Below are positions 1 through 11,927 of a stretch of 64,000 bases of DNA, one piece after another. Source of the DNA: Antedon bifida (Eukaryota; Echinodermata; Crinoidea; Comatulida; Antedonidae); contig OY727100.1 of NCBI GenBank assembly GCA_963402885.1, positions 9,579,395-9,643,394 on the forward strand, in the 5' to 3' direction. Every line of letters begins with the position of its first letter. Within the stretch, counting starts at the first letter, position 1. The translations under genes and the position numbers were made by a program. The notes below the pieces were generated by a model. The model saw only the letters and a program-made list of their open reading frames with translations. It was not told where the DNA came from and did not search any database.

Positions 1-314
1 GATGAACAGAAATTGGTAGCGACATTTCACACAAGAAATTCTATATCGTCTTCATAACAAATACGAAGACATTTTTGATGATTTTATAAAATGCGTAGTA
101 GTACTACATTAAACTAACGGAAAATGAAGTAGGCCTAAGTAAAATATCTTAATCAGTTAAGTAAAAGGGGAAAAACTACCCATGAAATTGAACACGTCTA
201 CTGTAGTTTGTCTCTCTTGTTGATGAACAAACAAGAAAATTATGCATTGAAAAAAGAAAAAGAAAAAAAATGTATATAGAAAAAATAAAAATGTATATTT
301 GTTTTGTTTTAAAG

Positions 315-3300
315 ATGGGCTAGATATGATACCTGCTTACCTCAGCACGATACTGAGATTGACCAACGTAAAAGAGAACTTGTTTTCATGAGAGACACTT
401 ACAAGTTCCATGCACTGTTTCCAGGGGTCACACCATTGGTAAGTTTAATCTGTCAATTGGATCAAGTCTGCTGGCTCTCTCTCGGGTTATCTGTATCTTC
501 AATATGGCCGAAATATTAGACATACCGACCTGTCGCTCTCTTTGCAAGTCTGTAAAAAAAGATATGTATTTTTGTGTGGACATACTATTAAAGATATGTA
601 GCCTACTATCGTGTGGACATACTATTACAGATATGTATTGCAGTGTGGAAATACTATTAATGTATTATCGTGTGAACATACTGGTAAAGATATGTATTAT
701 CATGTGAACATATTATTATTTTCTTTCAGTTACAAAACTTGCCATTTGAAGAGAAATTTGATGAAGACTATGGGGTAAGGTATAGCTTATGTTCGATTTT
801 CCAAAGTATAATGTTTACCTTAGTTTGTGAAAGAATCACTTTCCGTTTACATGTTATATTTCACAATACACATAATTTATTATGGTGGGTATCCTATAAT
901 ATTTAGGTACATAATGTTCATGTTTTTTATTTGTAGTTAGGCCTAACTTAATGAAAAAAATAAACATTTCCAGATTGTTCTGCAAATGTAAAGTTCTATA
1001 ATTGTAGAATGTTATGACAAGGATCTAGAGCAACTTGAGAGTGAACCATGCCACTTTTAATCATTCATTCATATCACAATGCAATTTTTCTTATAGTTTT
1101 TTTTTTATAGTAGTTGTCTTTCATTATCTTAAGTGGATCAATACAATTTCTTGAATTAATCTAAAATCATTTTCTTGTATCTTTATCTTTTTAACTATAA
1201 ATACATATTTTTTAAATAACAATATTTAAAACAAAAATGTAGCACAGATACAATATGATTACAATTTGTGATATAACAATTTGTTTAATTTGTTATGTCA
1301 TATTTTATCTTTACATGTTTTTATTGAGTTTAATCAATTTGTCGTGGCATATGCCGCTGGGTTGTTTCATGATTATCTTTTTATGCAAAGTCAGCGGGGA
1401 GGGGTCTCATGGTAAATGTTACAGTTTGTATATTCTTACAGACATTGTACCCGATTATGCAGCTGTCACTAGATAGAGCCTAACTGACTGTCGCAAGTCA
1501 TCTAGAAACGAGTCTTTTTACATTACATACTTTCAATACACCGTATTTCTGTTATTAGACAACACAGTACCTACTACAGACAATGTCCCGGGAACCAGAG
1601 TAGCAGGTTTATTGTATTTCGCCTGTCTCCATCAGTTAGGCGTAGCTGATGATTTACGATAGTCACTTTCTAGAGTGACAGCTACAGCATCGAGTGAACA
1701 ATTATAATGCATAAAAACTTCTTCTTCTTCTTCTACAGTCAATGATTCACAACTTGCTTGTTGAAAATGAAATGGCAGCTAAGCTAATCAGTTGTACTAC
1801 AAAACCGTTCACATCGCTTGCAGAAATGGATAGTGTTTACAAATATTGCTACTCAAAACCTGCGGTTAGTACACAAATAATTAATTTATGTGTGTAATAA
1901 TACACTAATTTCATGATGTGAAAATAGAACATTTAATCTTTCTTCGAAATAAATTATTTATAAAAAAAACATTCATTATTTGTTTTATAACACACCTACT
2001 TTTTAAACGAAAGAATATGCCAAGGCCTAAACCATACGAGAAGGCAGCAGTCCGATTTTGGACGGTGTCTGAACAGCATTGCGTCGCGCGTTCCGGTTTC
2101 TCAAACATGCAGTTCAATAGAGTATCTATTGAATATCATGTGATCAACAATCCTCCAATCAAATGACAAGAAGCTGTTCAGGGAGTGTTGTAATTAATAT
2201 TATTCAATTTTTTTTAATAATCACTTTGTTTTTAATTGTGACTTGAAATATTATATAATAAATCTATTTTTATTTTGTTGGGCCTCGAAGTTATGTCTCT
2301 TCGACATCGACATCTAAGATGAAAAGAGATAACTAACTTTAATCGTACCGTTTGGGGCAATTAACGCAATGTTACCTTTAACATTGTTGTTGATCTTGTT
2401 TAGGCATTTGACCATTGGCGATCTGACAGTTACTTCGGCCGACTACAGTTGACAGGTGGTAATCCAACCAGATTACGTCTGTGTACCAAAATTCCAGAAT
2501 AGTAAGTATGAATTATTTAATCTAAATATGTGTCAGTGGTATTTCAAATTGTATTGGCATTTTTAGGACCTGTTCAGACCAAGATTTATGCTTTCGATCG
2601 TACTCTCCTTATTTGAACTTCGACAGTTTCGACAGGGGTTCGGTGGGTTTGAAGTGCCTTTCAAACTAGAGACCAGCAGCAAAAGTGCTAGTAAATATGC
2701 CTAATTTATGACAATGTCATGGCCAATTCTACCAGTCAGTCAACAGTCAAAGTATGTTCAAGAACATCTATCTTTTCTTCAGTTGCTTACGTTTGCACTG
2801 CCTCTTTTTGTGGAAAAAGGACCACCTGTACTAAAAATCCTGGCTATGGACTTTTAGTATAAATCACCTCTACAATAGTCGACAATAAAATGTGTACAAA
2901 ATAATCTCATACGCATCTATAGCCTTAGCTTATTACCATAAACAAAAGTGCATATTCTAGTAGGTTATATACCGTGGAAGATATACATAATAAGTGTTCA
3001 TACTTAGTAATCAATCATACTGTTTGTTTTAGTTAAGATTCAGAGCCAATTTATTTAATGTTATTATTGTCATTACTCGTGGACATTTATTGTGAAACAA
3101 ATCATTTTCTATCTTCTATAACAGTTTTGGAGTAACCGAAGACATGGTAAAGCCTTCCATGAAAGATCTTACTTTGGAAAAAGCTATACAGGAAAAACGA
3201 TTGTTTATTAGTGATTACGCAGATCTTGAAAACGTTAGCAACGTAAGTTATACTGAGAAAAAAAAACGGGTAGGCTAGACCATTTATTAAACTGCCCATC

Positions 3301-6300
3301 CAGGCTTCACATGGTTGCTTTTGTGACCAACCCACCAACATTGGCAAACATTCGCCCATGAAACCAACTTATCCGGGTAAATAACTAAGCCTGAAGGGGC
3401 TCATAACACGGTCCATTTTCCTACATTATTTGTATAATTTATCAATATTTTTGTTGACAGTTACATGCTCCGATTTGTCTGTACTACGTTAATGATGCCG
3501 AGGATTTGGTACCGGTGGCCATTCAGCTCAGACACACCAAGTCGCCGACAAATCCTGTAAGTTCTGAAAATAGAATCCAAGAAGGCGTGTTTTAGGCACA
3601 TTTCAAAAGGCAGTTTAGTGTTTAGTTTATTGTTATTTAAAAAATGCTCATAATTATGGTCACAATTACGATACAAAATTGGGTTAGGTGTCTAAAAAAG
3701 GTCGTGATCATTCAGCTAGAAAGTTTTGGGATTTTGTACGTCAAACAAACATTGAACTCGCGAAATACATATCACCAGAGTGAACAATTGTCATAGAGGT
3801 ACCACCAGAGTTAACAATTTCCATAGATCAGCATGTTCCATGGAGATACCACCACAGTGAAAATTGTCAATGGAGATACCACAAGATTGACCATTTCCCA
3901 TGATGATACACCAAATTGAACATCTTTCATGGAGATACACCAAATTGAACATCTTTCATGGAGATACTACTAGAGTGAACACTTTCCTACCTACCATTGT
4001 TTTAGATCTTCAAATGTATTAAAACTGAAATTTAACTGTACAAATATTGACTTGTGCTCTGTATCAAAGAATAGGTCACATTTTATTAAAACTAATTCAT
4101 ATCACACATTTTCATTTTAGGTATTTGTTCCGAGTGATCCTGAATATACCTGGATAATTGCTAAGCTTTGGTTCGGTGTCGTTGATTCCAACTACCACGA
4201 GATATGCGCTCATTTATCGTTTACCCATTATATCCTGGAAACTATTACCATTGCCATACATCGCCATCTGTCACCTTCCCATCCTCTCTCAAGACTCGTC
4301 AAGCCGCATATTGAAAAAGTCTTGAACACTAACTGGTAAAAAGTCTTTGTGAAGTGATGTGATGATGTTGGAAATGCTATTAGTGACGCTAGTTGTTTAT
4401 TTTTTTTTTTTTTTGCAATTGAGATCAGAAATAATAGCATACTTACGTACAGAAGTAGGCGTACTTGTGTTGTTGCTGGTGCTGGCAGGGGTGTTTTTCA
4501 TTGTGGTAATGTTGATGTGCATTACATTATACAATAGTTCATCCATACTGTAATTTGCGAGTTACTCGTTGTCGAATGCGTATGAAATTTAAAAAAATTA
4601 CTCTTGAAATGCTATTCGTGCTACTACGTCGGTGATGATGATTGCAGTGTTTCTTAAGTAGGTACTGTTGCTCTGGTACTGCTGATACAGTTATCGTTAT
4701 GCTGTGTTGCTTCTGATGTGCTTTACTAGTGCTACGCCTGTGGTTAATAAATACAGCTGACACTGTTGCTGACAGGTGTGATCGGTTGTGGATGACGATC
4801 GTGTGACATTAAAATAGTTTAAAAATCTTTTTTTTAATTTGTATTAGGCTTGGACGCAAGCTCTTGTTGGATCCAGAGTCTGGTTACTTTGAAAAATCAT
4901 ACAAAGCCGGCGCAGACGGTGCTTCAAAGCTCATTAAACATACCTTGTCAAACTGGTCGTTCAAAAAGAATGGAATGCTGCCAAACGATCTGAAAGAACG
5001 TGGTTTGTTTGACCCAAAGATTCTGCCAAAATTCTATTACAGAGACGATGGTATTCTGATCTGGAATGCCATTCGAAGCTATGTTTATCGGGTTGCTGAG
5101 AATTTTTACGGTTTGTAGGTTTTAAAATACTATTTGTCTATTTCACCATATTCCAAGAAGGTGACCCGGTCATCGTGAACTGATTTTATGAAGACGACAA
5201 ACATGACAAGCATAAAATAAATAGCGGCATACTTCACATAGATGCGATGCAAAATATCTGGTATGAATACTAAGTTCATGTCATCGAATATAAACTCTAT
5301 ATCAGAAGATTAACCTTTCTAAAGGTTATTTACAAAATAAATACTGTACTTCATAAACTATTGGAACAAAATTGACATTTTTTATTAATCCTCGAAATGA
5401 GGAAAAAGACTGCAAAATACATAGGTTAGGCCTATAGGTAAAGGAAATAAATATATGCGATTTTATTTTGTTCTAGATAGCCAAGAAGAAATTGAAAATG
5501 ACAACGAATTACATCTTTTCAGACACACTTTAACAAAGTCTGTAGAAAGCGGTGGATGTGGACTGAAGGCAAGTAACTACAAATGTTTATACTATTTCTA
5601 AACTTTTAAATAGTGTTGTGTTTGTTTCTCCATTCTTAGTAGGCATTTGTTCCTTTGTTGTCAGACAACGGTTAAATCATTTGGCTGCTTGTGTGCCATT
5701 ATTATTTTTATTTTGGTAATATTTTTTTACTTTTTACTAGGCCTGTAGTAACTTAAACATTTTAGAATTCAAAAAGTTTTATATTTTACATTTGATGTTG
5801 TAATTTGTACTTTATTGTAAGATGATGTAATTCATCTCCTTCTTTTGTTAATTTACACATGAGGGATGAATAAAGATATACTGTATTTTCATTGACAGGA
5901 TGTACCTGGAGATGACAATGCTGGAATAACCGATTTGGAGCAAATTGTTGACATATTTACCACAACCATATTTATTTCTTCTGCATACCACGCAGCCATT
6001 AACTTTCCGACGTATGAACAATGCTCTTTTACACCAAATTTTCCAGTGAACTTACGAGGAAGTATTCCAAACAATAAGGTAGGCTTATTTCGTATTTGTG
6101 TCAACACAACCAATGGCGTTGTAAAGGCATCCTCTACTGTTTCTGAGATGAAAAATCGTACTAGCTTAGGCTGATCTAGATTGGGGTTGCAAATGGGCTC
6201 AGACCCTCCTATTGAATATGGAGGGCCATAACCCCACACAAGGATGTGGGGAGGTACACATCTTATTTTTGTTAGACTAACATTTAGAAATCTGAAAAGA

Positions 6301-7377
6301 TTATCACAAGAACATTTTTACTGAGCGATAGTAGGCCAATATCGTATATTTACATATTGTTCTTTTTAATTAAAAGAAACCTCGAACTGAACTTGATGTT
6401 ATAAGAACACTACCTACTAAAGATGATACGTTGAAAATAATGACCTTAACTCGAGCGCTAAGCACGTTCAAAACTAGCAGTCTTGGGAACTTCGATGTAC
6501 AGTATATGTATAACAGAGCATGCGTCGATGCATTGAAAGAGTAAGTTTAATTTCTCTCTTTACTGCAAAGATAATTACAAGTTAAAATTATCTTGTGGAT
6601 AGGTATCCATGGATAAAACAGCAAGGCCTACACTCTCTCTTGAAATTCCATCTTAACTGGTACAAATGACATCTTTCACAGCACCTTTTCCCTGGTAAAT
6701 CCGTCTTTCCAAATGACTGTAGGCTTTGTTTACCAACCCAGTGCCCCTAGAACCTAATATATATCTTTCCACACATCTAAACAGACTAATATCGGGTTAA
6801 TCCATTTTTTCACAATTTTACCAAGGAAATTCAAAATTTACAACCCATATCTGGCAATTTCTTGCAAACCATTATACCCAGGTAAATCCGACTTTTTAAT
6901 CAAACCAATTGTTGGTAATTCCATATTTCTTTTCAACCTGACAATTCAGGAAAACCACTGGACCGAGTACAGTTAAGTATACGATAACTGGTATCATAGG
7001 GTATAAATCAGAGAGCTGCATAGGCAGATCAAAATCAAATATTACTGGCAGTACCGTAACTACATTTTCTATGCAATAACGTTCGATTTTATTGATTTCA
7101 ATGTAGAAGTTTATGAGACAGTAACTGCAAACAATTGTATACACAGGTTAAATAGTAAACAAAATGTAGATGACTGACAACTGCATGGTAACATTTTGAT
7201 ATGGTCTTGGTCTTGATATGGTCTTGGTCTTTTCAGTTATTCAATCAATATTTGTGTTTCAGATTCAGAACTGAGTTGAAGAAAGTTGCCGGGACCATTG
7301 ATCAACGAAATCGTCTTCGAACTGTTTCTTACACTGTCCTTCATCCAGAAAATATACCAAATACAACTGCCATCTAA
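315..7377 (+). CDS. Animal lipoxygenase, C-terminal ~545 residues (5'-partial)
   Basis: Iron dioxygenase that peroxidises polyunsaturated fatty acids. Twelve exons join in phase: 315-438, 730-774, 1739-1864, 2404-2501, 3125-3242, 3461-3556, 4121-4335, 4848-5110, 5477-5568, 5899-6078, 6377-6540, 7263-7377 (TAA). Numbering the fragment from its first full codon, the iron ligands of the family are all visible: His233 and His238 (HLSFTH), His423 and Asn427 (HAAIN), and the C-terminal Ile544. The entry region WARYDTCLPQHD and the DHWRSDSYFGRLQLTGGNP block are lipoxygenase-like. The PLAT domain and start codon lie before the window, so 5-LOX-like, other animal LOX and allene oxide synthase-LOX fusion forms cannot be separated. 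Intron 9 uses a GC donor (gcaagt at 5569). AATAAA at 7668-7673 is one of several possible polyadenylation signals. Family assignment is firm; substrate and regiospecificity are unknown. Confidence 0.93.
559..715. repeat. Minisatellite in lipoxygenase intron 1
   Basis: About four imperfect units of roughly 37 bp, each built on AAAGATATGTATT followed by GTGTGGACATACTATTA. It lies between exons 1 and 2 and has no coding potential in the gene's frame. Confidence 0.75.
1457..1688. mobile_element. Possible short inverted-repeat element in lipoxygenase intron 2
   Basis: The left end reads TGCAGCTGTCACTAGATAG and the right end, reversed, reads TGTAGCTGTCACTCTAGA, about 230 bp apart. This resembles a degenerate MITE. 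No clear target-site duplication was found, so the boundaries are approximate. Confidence 0.35.
2078..2170. repeat. Dispersed repeat, copy 1 (inverted relative to 11079-11192)
   Basis: Shares GAATATCATGTGA plus flanking similarity (CCAATCAAATGAC; TTGCGTC followed by TTCC and TCAA) with the reverse strand of 11079-11192. It is a diverged interspersed repeat inside lipoxygenase intron 3. No termini are recognisable and the class is unknown. Confidence 0.55.
3775..3985. repeat. Minisatellite in lipoxygenase intron 6
   Basis: Six to seven degenerate ~32-bp units with the core CATGGAGATACCACCAGAGT followed by GAACA and TTTC. The two best units repeat ACACCAAATTGAACATCTTT exactly (around 3908-3960). 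Confidence 0.75.
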
Positions 7378-7974
7378 ACAGCGTATTCTGTTTATCAGAA
7401 GAAGTAAGTCATGGGAGATCTAGGGTGAAAGACTCTCTTGTTTGATATTGCTGTATAACAGTGTTTGAACTGAACTATTTAATTGTGCAAAACCAATGAA
7501 AAACAGATGAAATGCAATAGTTGGTATAACCTACATAATAGATAATAAAAAGTCTAAAATAAAATTATCTTCTCGTTATAAATGTATAGGATTGATATGT
7601 CAAATAACAAATAACTACTAATTATACTTCCTGTGGTGAATTTTAAATACTAGTCGGTGCATTTTCAAATAAAAATTATCGAAGGTCATAAACGTTTCAT
7701 CGGATTCGAGCCCGATAACCCGGTTGGGACAACTATTTTTCTCTGGGATGTTATAGGCCTAGGCGTAATCTTTATTACACACGGTATAGTTTCTCATTTT
7801 CCGTTTGAATGAAATCAATAGCCTAGATAATGTAATAAAATTCGGTGTTTACATTTGTTTTTATTGATAATTGAATACGTACTATGGGCCTAGTAAATTA
7901 CGAAGTGTTTAGACTTAACTAACTGTATCTCTAGTAATCTGTACTGTTATTATCACGTTTCGGTGAATATCTAA

Positions 7975-8400
7975 TTATGTATTAAAACGAGGGTTTTGAA
8001 CATTTGTTAATACCTAACATTTTAAATTGTAATATTATAATTGTTAACGAAGTTTACACACATAAAATACATTTAGTAGTAAAGGAGAATGAATAATGGT
8101 CAACGTACGTAGTACTGTGCTGTTATATTATTATTATGTATATTATCAAATTTATGTATTAAAACGAGGGTTTTGAAAATTTGTTGTTAATACCTAACAT
8201 TTTAAATTGTAATATTATCATTTTTACCCAAGTAGTAGTAAAATAGAATGAGTAATAGTCAACGTACGTACTGTACTGTGCTGTTAAAGTTATCAAATTT
8301 GTTGTAATAACCAAACTTTTAAATTGTATTTTATTGTTAACTAAGTTTAAGTAGTGGTAAAATTATAGTAGTAATAGAATGAAAACGATTCATGATTTGA
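7975..8400. repeat. Tandem duplication, ~180-bp unit
   Basis: TATTAAAACGAGGGTTTTGA, then TACCTAACATTTTAAATTG, a TAGTAGTAAA block and CAACGTACGTA followed by CTGTGCTGTTA, occur in the same order starting near 7979 and again near 8156. A third, partial and diverged copy follows from about 8293 (AACCAAACTTTTAAATTGTA). The array is noncoding. Confidence 0.8.
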
Positions 8401-8570
8401 ATGGAGAATTATTGTATCATGTCTGAGTATGAGTATCATTTTTACTAGTAATATGTTAATTATTAATTGTTATTAACAAGAATAACTTATTTTTGTGTCA
8501 TGGAATCAAATAAAATATTTTACTTTGACATAAGTGTACCGATTACTCGGTACATTTCATTTGTTAAAAA

Positions 8571-8606
8571 CAAATCTCGAGTAGGACTCGAACCCACGAC
8601 CTCCAG
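8571..8606 (-). repeat. tRNA-like B-box fragment, probably a SINE remnant
   Basis: On the minus strand the segment reads GGAGGTCGTGGGTTCGAGTC, carrying a good RNA polymerase III B-box (GGTTCGAGTCC). No matching tRNA 5' half or cloverleaf is present upstream, so this is read as a tRNA-derived SINE fragment and not a tRNA gene. Confidence 0.35.
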
Positions 8607-8984
8607 ATTACATGTACTGAGTATTCGGTACAATTACGTCATGGTTGGACAAACATATTATTTTTAATTATATTAATATTGAATACTAATATTTATCTTT
8701 TTTATTTAATTAATTACAGATTTAGAAAAATATTACTTGCCTAAATTATACACACATTTTCATGCATTATTATTAGTATGTGAACTAAATATTATAGACA
8801 TATAATATTGTGGATATGAAAAAGTGAAGATGTTAATTTACATACGTAAGCAAAACACATGGATTATGAGATATATAGAAAAATAAATAATAAATGGTGA
8901 ATAAAGTTATATTAAATAAAATAATGTAAATCAGATAGTTATATAAGTTTTGTTTAATTTGTTTTGTTTATTGCATAGGGCTAC

Positions 8985-9101
8985 AGTAACATTTGTTCCG
9001 TTTCACGGAAGGCGCCGCTTTGTTACGAATAATGGAAATCATAATTACGAAGAACGGTAGGCGCTTCCGTTCGTGAAACGGAACAATTGTGAAAGTAACT
9101 A
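8985..9101. mobile_element. Small palindromic element (MITE-like)
   Basis: TTGTTCCGTTTCACGGAAGG at the left is matched on the opposite strand by TTGTTCCGTTTCACGAACGG at the right, with GGCGCC/AGGCGC extending the arms. It is about 115 bp, consisting almost entirely of two inverted arms around a ~35-bp AT-rich loop. No transposase is present. Confidence 0.6.
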
Positions 9102-9139
9102 AACGTAACATATATAGGCCTAAACATTCTCAAAGTTCT

Positions 9140-10125
9140 TAATTTAGTAGGTAATTGTCATAGGGGCCCGGTGTTGTACTGGGTTGTTCTAGCTGTATAG
9201 GTTAATGATGTACTAATCTAATTGTCCTAGTGGTAGTTATTATAGAGGCAGTTGTCCTATATTGATAGTTGCCCTAGGGAATTGTTGTTTTCTATGAGTA
9301 GTCATTAAAGTATAGTAGTAATTGTCCTAGGGGATAATTGTCCGAGGGGATAATTGTCCGAGGGGATAGTTGTCCGAGGGAATAGTTGTCCGAGTGGTCC
9401 TGGGGATAGTTGTCCGAGGGGATAGTTGTGTTCATAGGGTAACGGGACGATTCGGCCCTGAGACGATTCGGCCCGGGACGATTCGGCCCTGAGACGATTC
9501 GGCCCGGGACTATTCGGCCCGGGACGATTCGGCCCTGAGACGATTCGGCACACTTACATTTATCGGCTTTGATATGCATTTATAAGCATAAAATAAGCTT
9601 TTCTCCCCAAACTTTATTTTCAGAGAGACTATGGGGTAGCACTACTAGGGATAAAGATGCAATAAAGCAAACATTTTGAAAACATTGTCGAAAATAATCA
9701 TTTTTTAGTCACGCGAACGATGTAAACAAGTTACGCCCTCTGTTGGCCGCTTGGCGAATGCACGAAATAAACAAGGTTTTCAAAGTAATAAATTGAATAT
9801 AAAATTACGTTTTTTTAGTAATTTATTATATATATTATATCAACTTTGTCAATATCAATAAATACGGATTGTTAAACACCTTTAAAAACTGGATAAATAC
9901 AAAAAAAAATAAATATGAATTTGGTCTAAAGTGAGACGTTTCGGCCCACAAAGTGAGACGATTCGGCCCAAAAGTGGGCCGAATCGTCTCACCAAAAGTG
10001 GGCCGAATAGTCCCGGGCCGAATCGTCTCAGGGCCGAATCGTCCCTGAACCGTTCATAGTGGTGGTTTTCCTTATGAGGTAGTTATTTGTCCGAGTGGGT
10101 AGTTAAGCCAAGGGAAAGTTGTCCA
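9140..10125. repeat. GATAGTTGTCC-type minisatellite, split by an inserted element
   Basis: Degenerate 16-18-bp units of the type GGGGATAATTGTCCGAG run from about 9150 to 9437 and resume at 10060-10125 (GTAGTTATTTGTCCGAGTGG). The interruption is the inverted-repeat element at 9438-10051. Confidence 0.75.
9438..10051. mobile_element. 614-bp inverted-repeat transposon with 8-bp target duplication
   Basis: GTTCATAG at 9430-9437 is repeated at 10052-10059. The left end GGTAACGGGACGATTCGGCC and the right end, reversed, GGTTCAGGGACGATTCGGCC form terminal inverted repeats that continue for well over 50 bp. The arms are tandem copies of a 13-16-bp GACGATTCGGCCC unit. There is no transposase frame. 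The 8-bp duplication fits hAT- or P-type MITEs; the family is not assigned. Confidence 0.8.
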
Positions 10126-11078
10126 AAACGTAAGGTATTTATCAGAAATAGTTATTCAGGGAAGAATCATATGGAAAAGAAGTGCAAGTAAGTGACACAT
10201 ATTATGTATTATTTTTATTTGTACAGTATTTAGAAATACAGGCAATCACTCATTTAACAAAACATAGCTCGGCCACAAATACAGTACAGGCATTTCCAAC
10301 GTTCAACAGAGACATTCTGGAGCATTTTACAGTACTGTAGTAGGACAACATTGGAACTGTAAGAACAAAATTTGGATTTCGAGAATTATGGTTTACAGAG
10401 AGTACCTTAATCTGGATACTTACTAAGGAGGGTACAAATATATATATACATTACTGTTTTTTATATTAATATAGTATTGACTGTACTGTTATTTTGTTTA
10501 ATACCACATTCTCCAGAAGAAGGTTGTAGCGTAATAACTGCAATTTCGATACACTCTCAACCATACCATTTCCCAACATATGGTGTACCACAAAAACCTT
10601 ACAAACAGACAATATTCCTGTTGACGTCAATTATCACATGAATATACCAATGAAAACATATTGAAATAAAAATATTAACTATTGATGTCATTCACAAGAG
10701 TAAATAAAGTATACTGTATACAAAAAAGTACTGTTCATTTTAAATGTATATTGTAAACTTTTTACAATATCATTTGTACAACTTTTTATTTATTTATATT
10801 GACTTTTTGACACAAATACTAACTTTGCTACCATGGCATACCCTGTCAAGACTATACACAATACACGTTTAAAAAGGTTGGTGTTTAAGAGAACTTAACA
10901 CCTTCTACTTGTTACCATTTTGTGTGCACTATAACACTTTGCTGAATTAAATTAATTATATTGCTCATCAATGTACACAAGTCTTTGACCGTCTTATTTA
11001 GACAAAAATGTAAAAAACAAAGTATGTAAATGACACAGTGTATCATGTATTATAACATACATGAATAGATTCTGGTCA

Positions 11079-11192
11079 TTTGATTGGACAATTGTGGTTC
11101 ACATGATATTCAATAAATACTATATTGAACTCTTAAGTCAGAGTGCAATATTTTTGTTACACATTGAGCAACAGGAACATGTGACGCAAGGC
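11079..11192. repeat. Dispersed repeat, copy 2 (inverted relative to 2078-2170)
   Basis: Reverse-strand similarity to 2078-2170 centred on the complement of TCACATGATATTCAATA, continuing to the complement of GAACATGTGACGCAAGG. Confidence 0.55.
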
Positions 11193-11284
11193 TAGGCTGT
11201 TAACTGCACATTAAAAAATCAACCTATAGTCTCGCGCTCTACGCACTTTTCACATGAAGTCAAAGATACTAGATCTGCAATTGT

Positions 11285-11500
11285 TGATGTTTTGTAAAAA
11301 TAATGCATATATATATATAACTTTAAAAACATTAACCCAGGTCATTTCTTAAATGTGCGTTCTAAGGTTAATTATGATAAAAAGAGAAAAACAATGCACT
11401 GCCTCGGGTCGAATAACATTTCTAGGCCTAGCTTAGTTAGGTTTAGTTTTGTAGGCCTAGTAAAGAAAAAAAAGTAACATACGAACATCATAAGCTGCTA
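11285..11500. repeat. Dispersed ~215-bp repeat, copy 1
   Basis: Same orientation as 28488-28712. Shared blocks in order: GTTTTGTAAAAATAAT, AACATTAA followed by CCAGGTCATT, TTATGATAAAAAG, AACAATGCACT, the GGCCTAG-rich stretch, and TACGAACATC near the end. The unit is noncoding and of unknown class. Confidence 0.6.
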
Positions 11501-11927
11501 TAGGTCCTGCCTGATGTTGTTTCGTTGCCTGTTTTGGAAGTATCCATTAATACAAATTGTGAAAGACCTGGTAATTTTGCTGAAAAGTTACGGTTCTTTT
11601 ACTTATTTACCCTTTCATGCGATCGGTCGAAATGGGTTCATCACATCACTGAAAATAAACTGTATGTCAGAATAAAACTAAGTTTTTGGACTTGTGTAGA
11701 CAAGCTTGTCGCATTTATTTGTGAAGTATCAGGCCGGTGTAACATGTTCTCTTGAAAGCCAACACTGTAAATAAATGGCACATGCAACACACACAAATAG
11801 AAATTACATAAACTCTTATATTGAGTCTATTATTATACACCTAGATTATGATATATGCAAGTTTAACAATGCTGGACATCTTCTCTTGTCCACAGTTTGG
11901 GCCTCTCATTGGTTTATATCAGTGTGT

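Larger units (their letters stand above)
7378..8984. other. Lipoxygenase 3' flank and AT-rich spacer
   Basis: Holds the 3' untranslated region with several AATAAA words, then AT-rich DNA. A direct duplication sits at 7975-8400 (separate entry). No exon-like segment was seen on either strand. Confidence 0.6.
10126..11927. other. Spacer downstream of the copy-A kinase
   Basis: AT-rich spacer with dispersed repeats at 11079-11192 and 11285-11500. TTTATT at 11714-11719 (AATAAA on the minus strand) is a plausible polyadenylation signal for the kinase ending at 11928. Short open frames here have no recognisable content. Confidence 0.5.

Noticed and set aside
8571..8606. Possible tRNA gene from a good B-box
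   Set aside because: No A-box, anticodon arm or acceptor stem can be drawn; better read as a SINE remnant.
9292..9579. Open frames rich in repeated AESSQGRIVP-type peptides
   Set aside because: They are translations of the GACGATTCGGCCC and GATAGTTGTCC tandem units inside a transposon arm and minisatellite.
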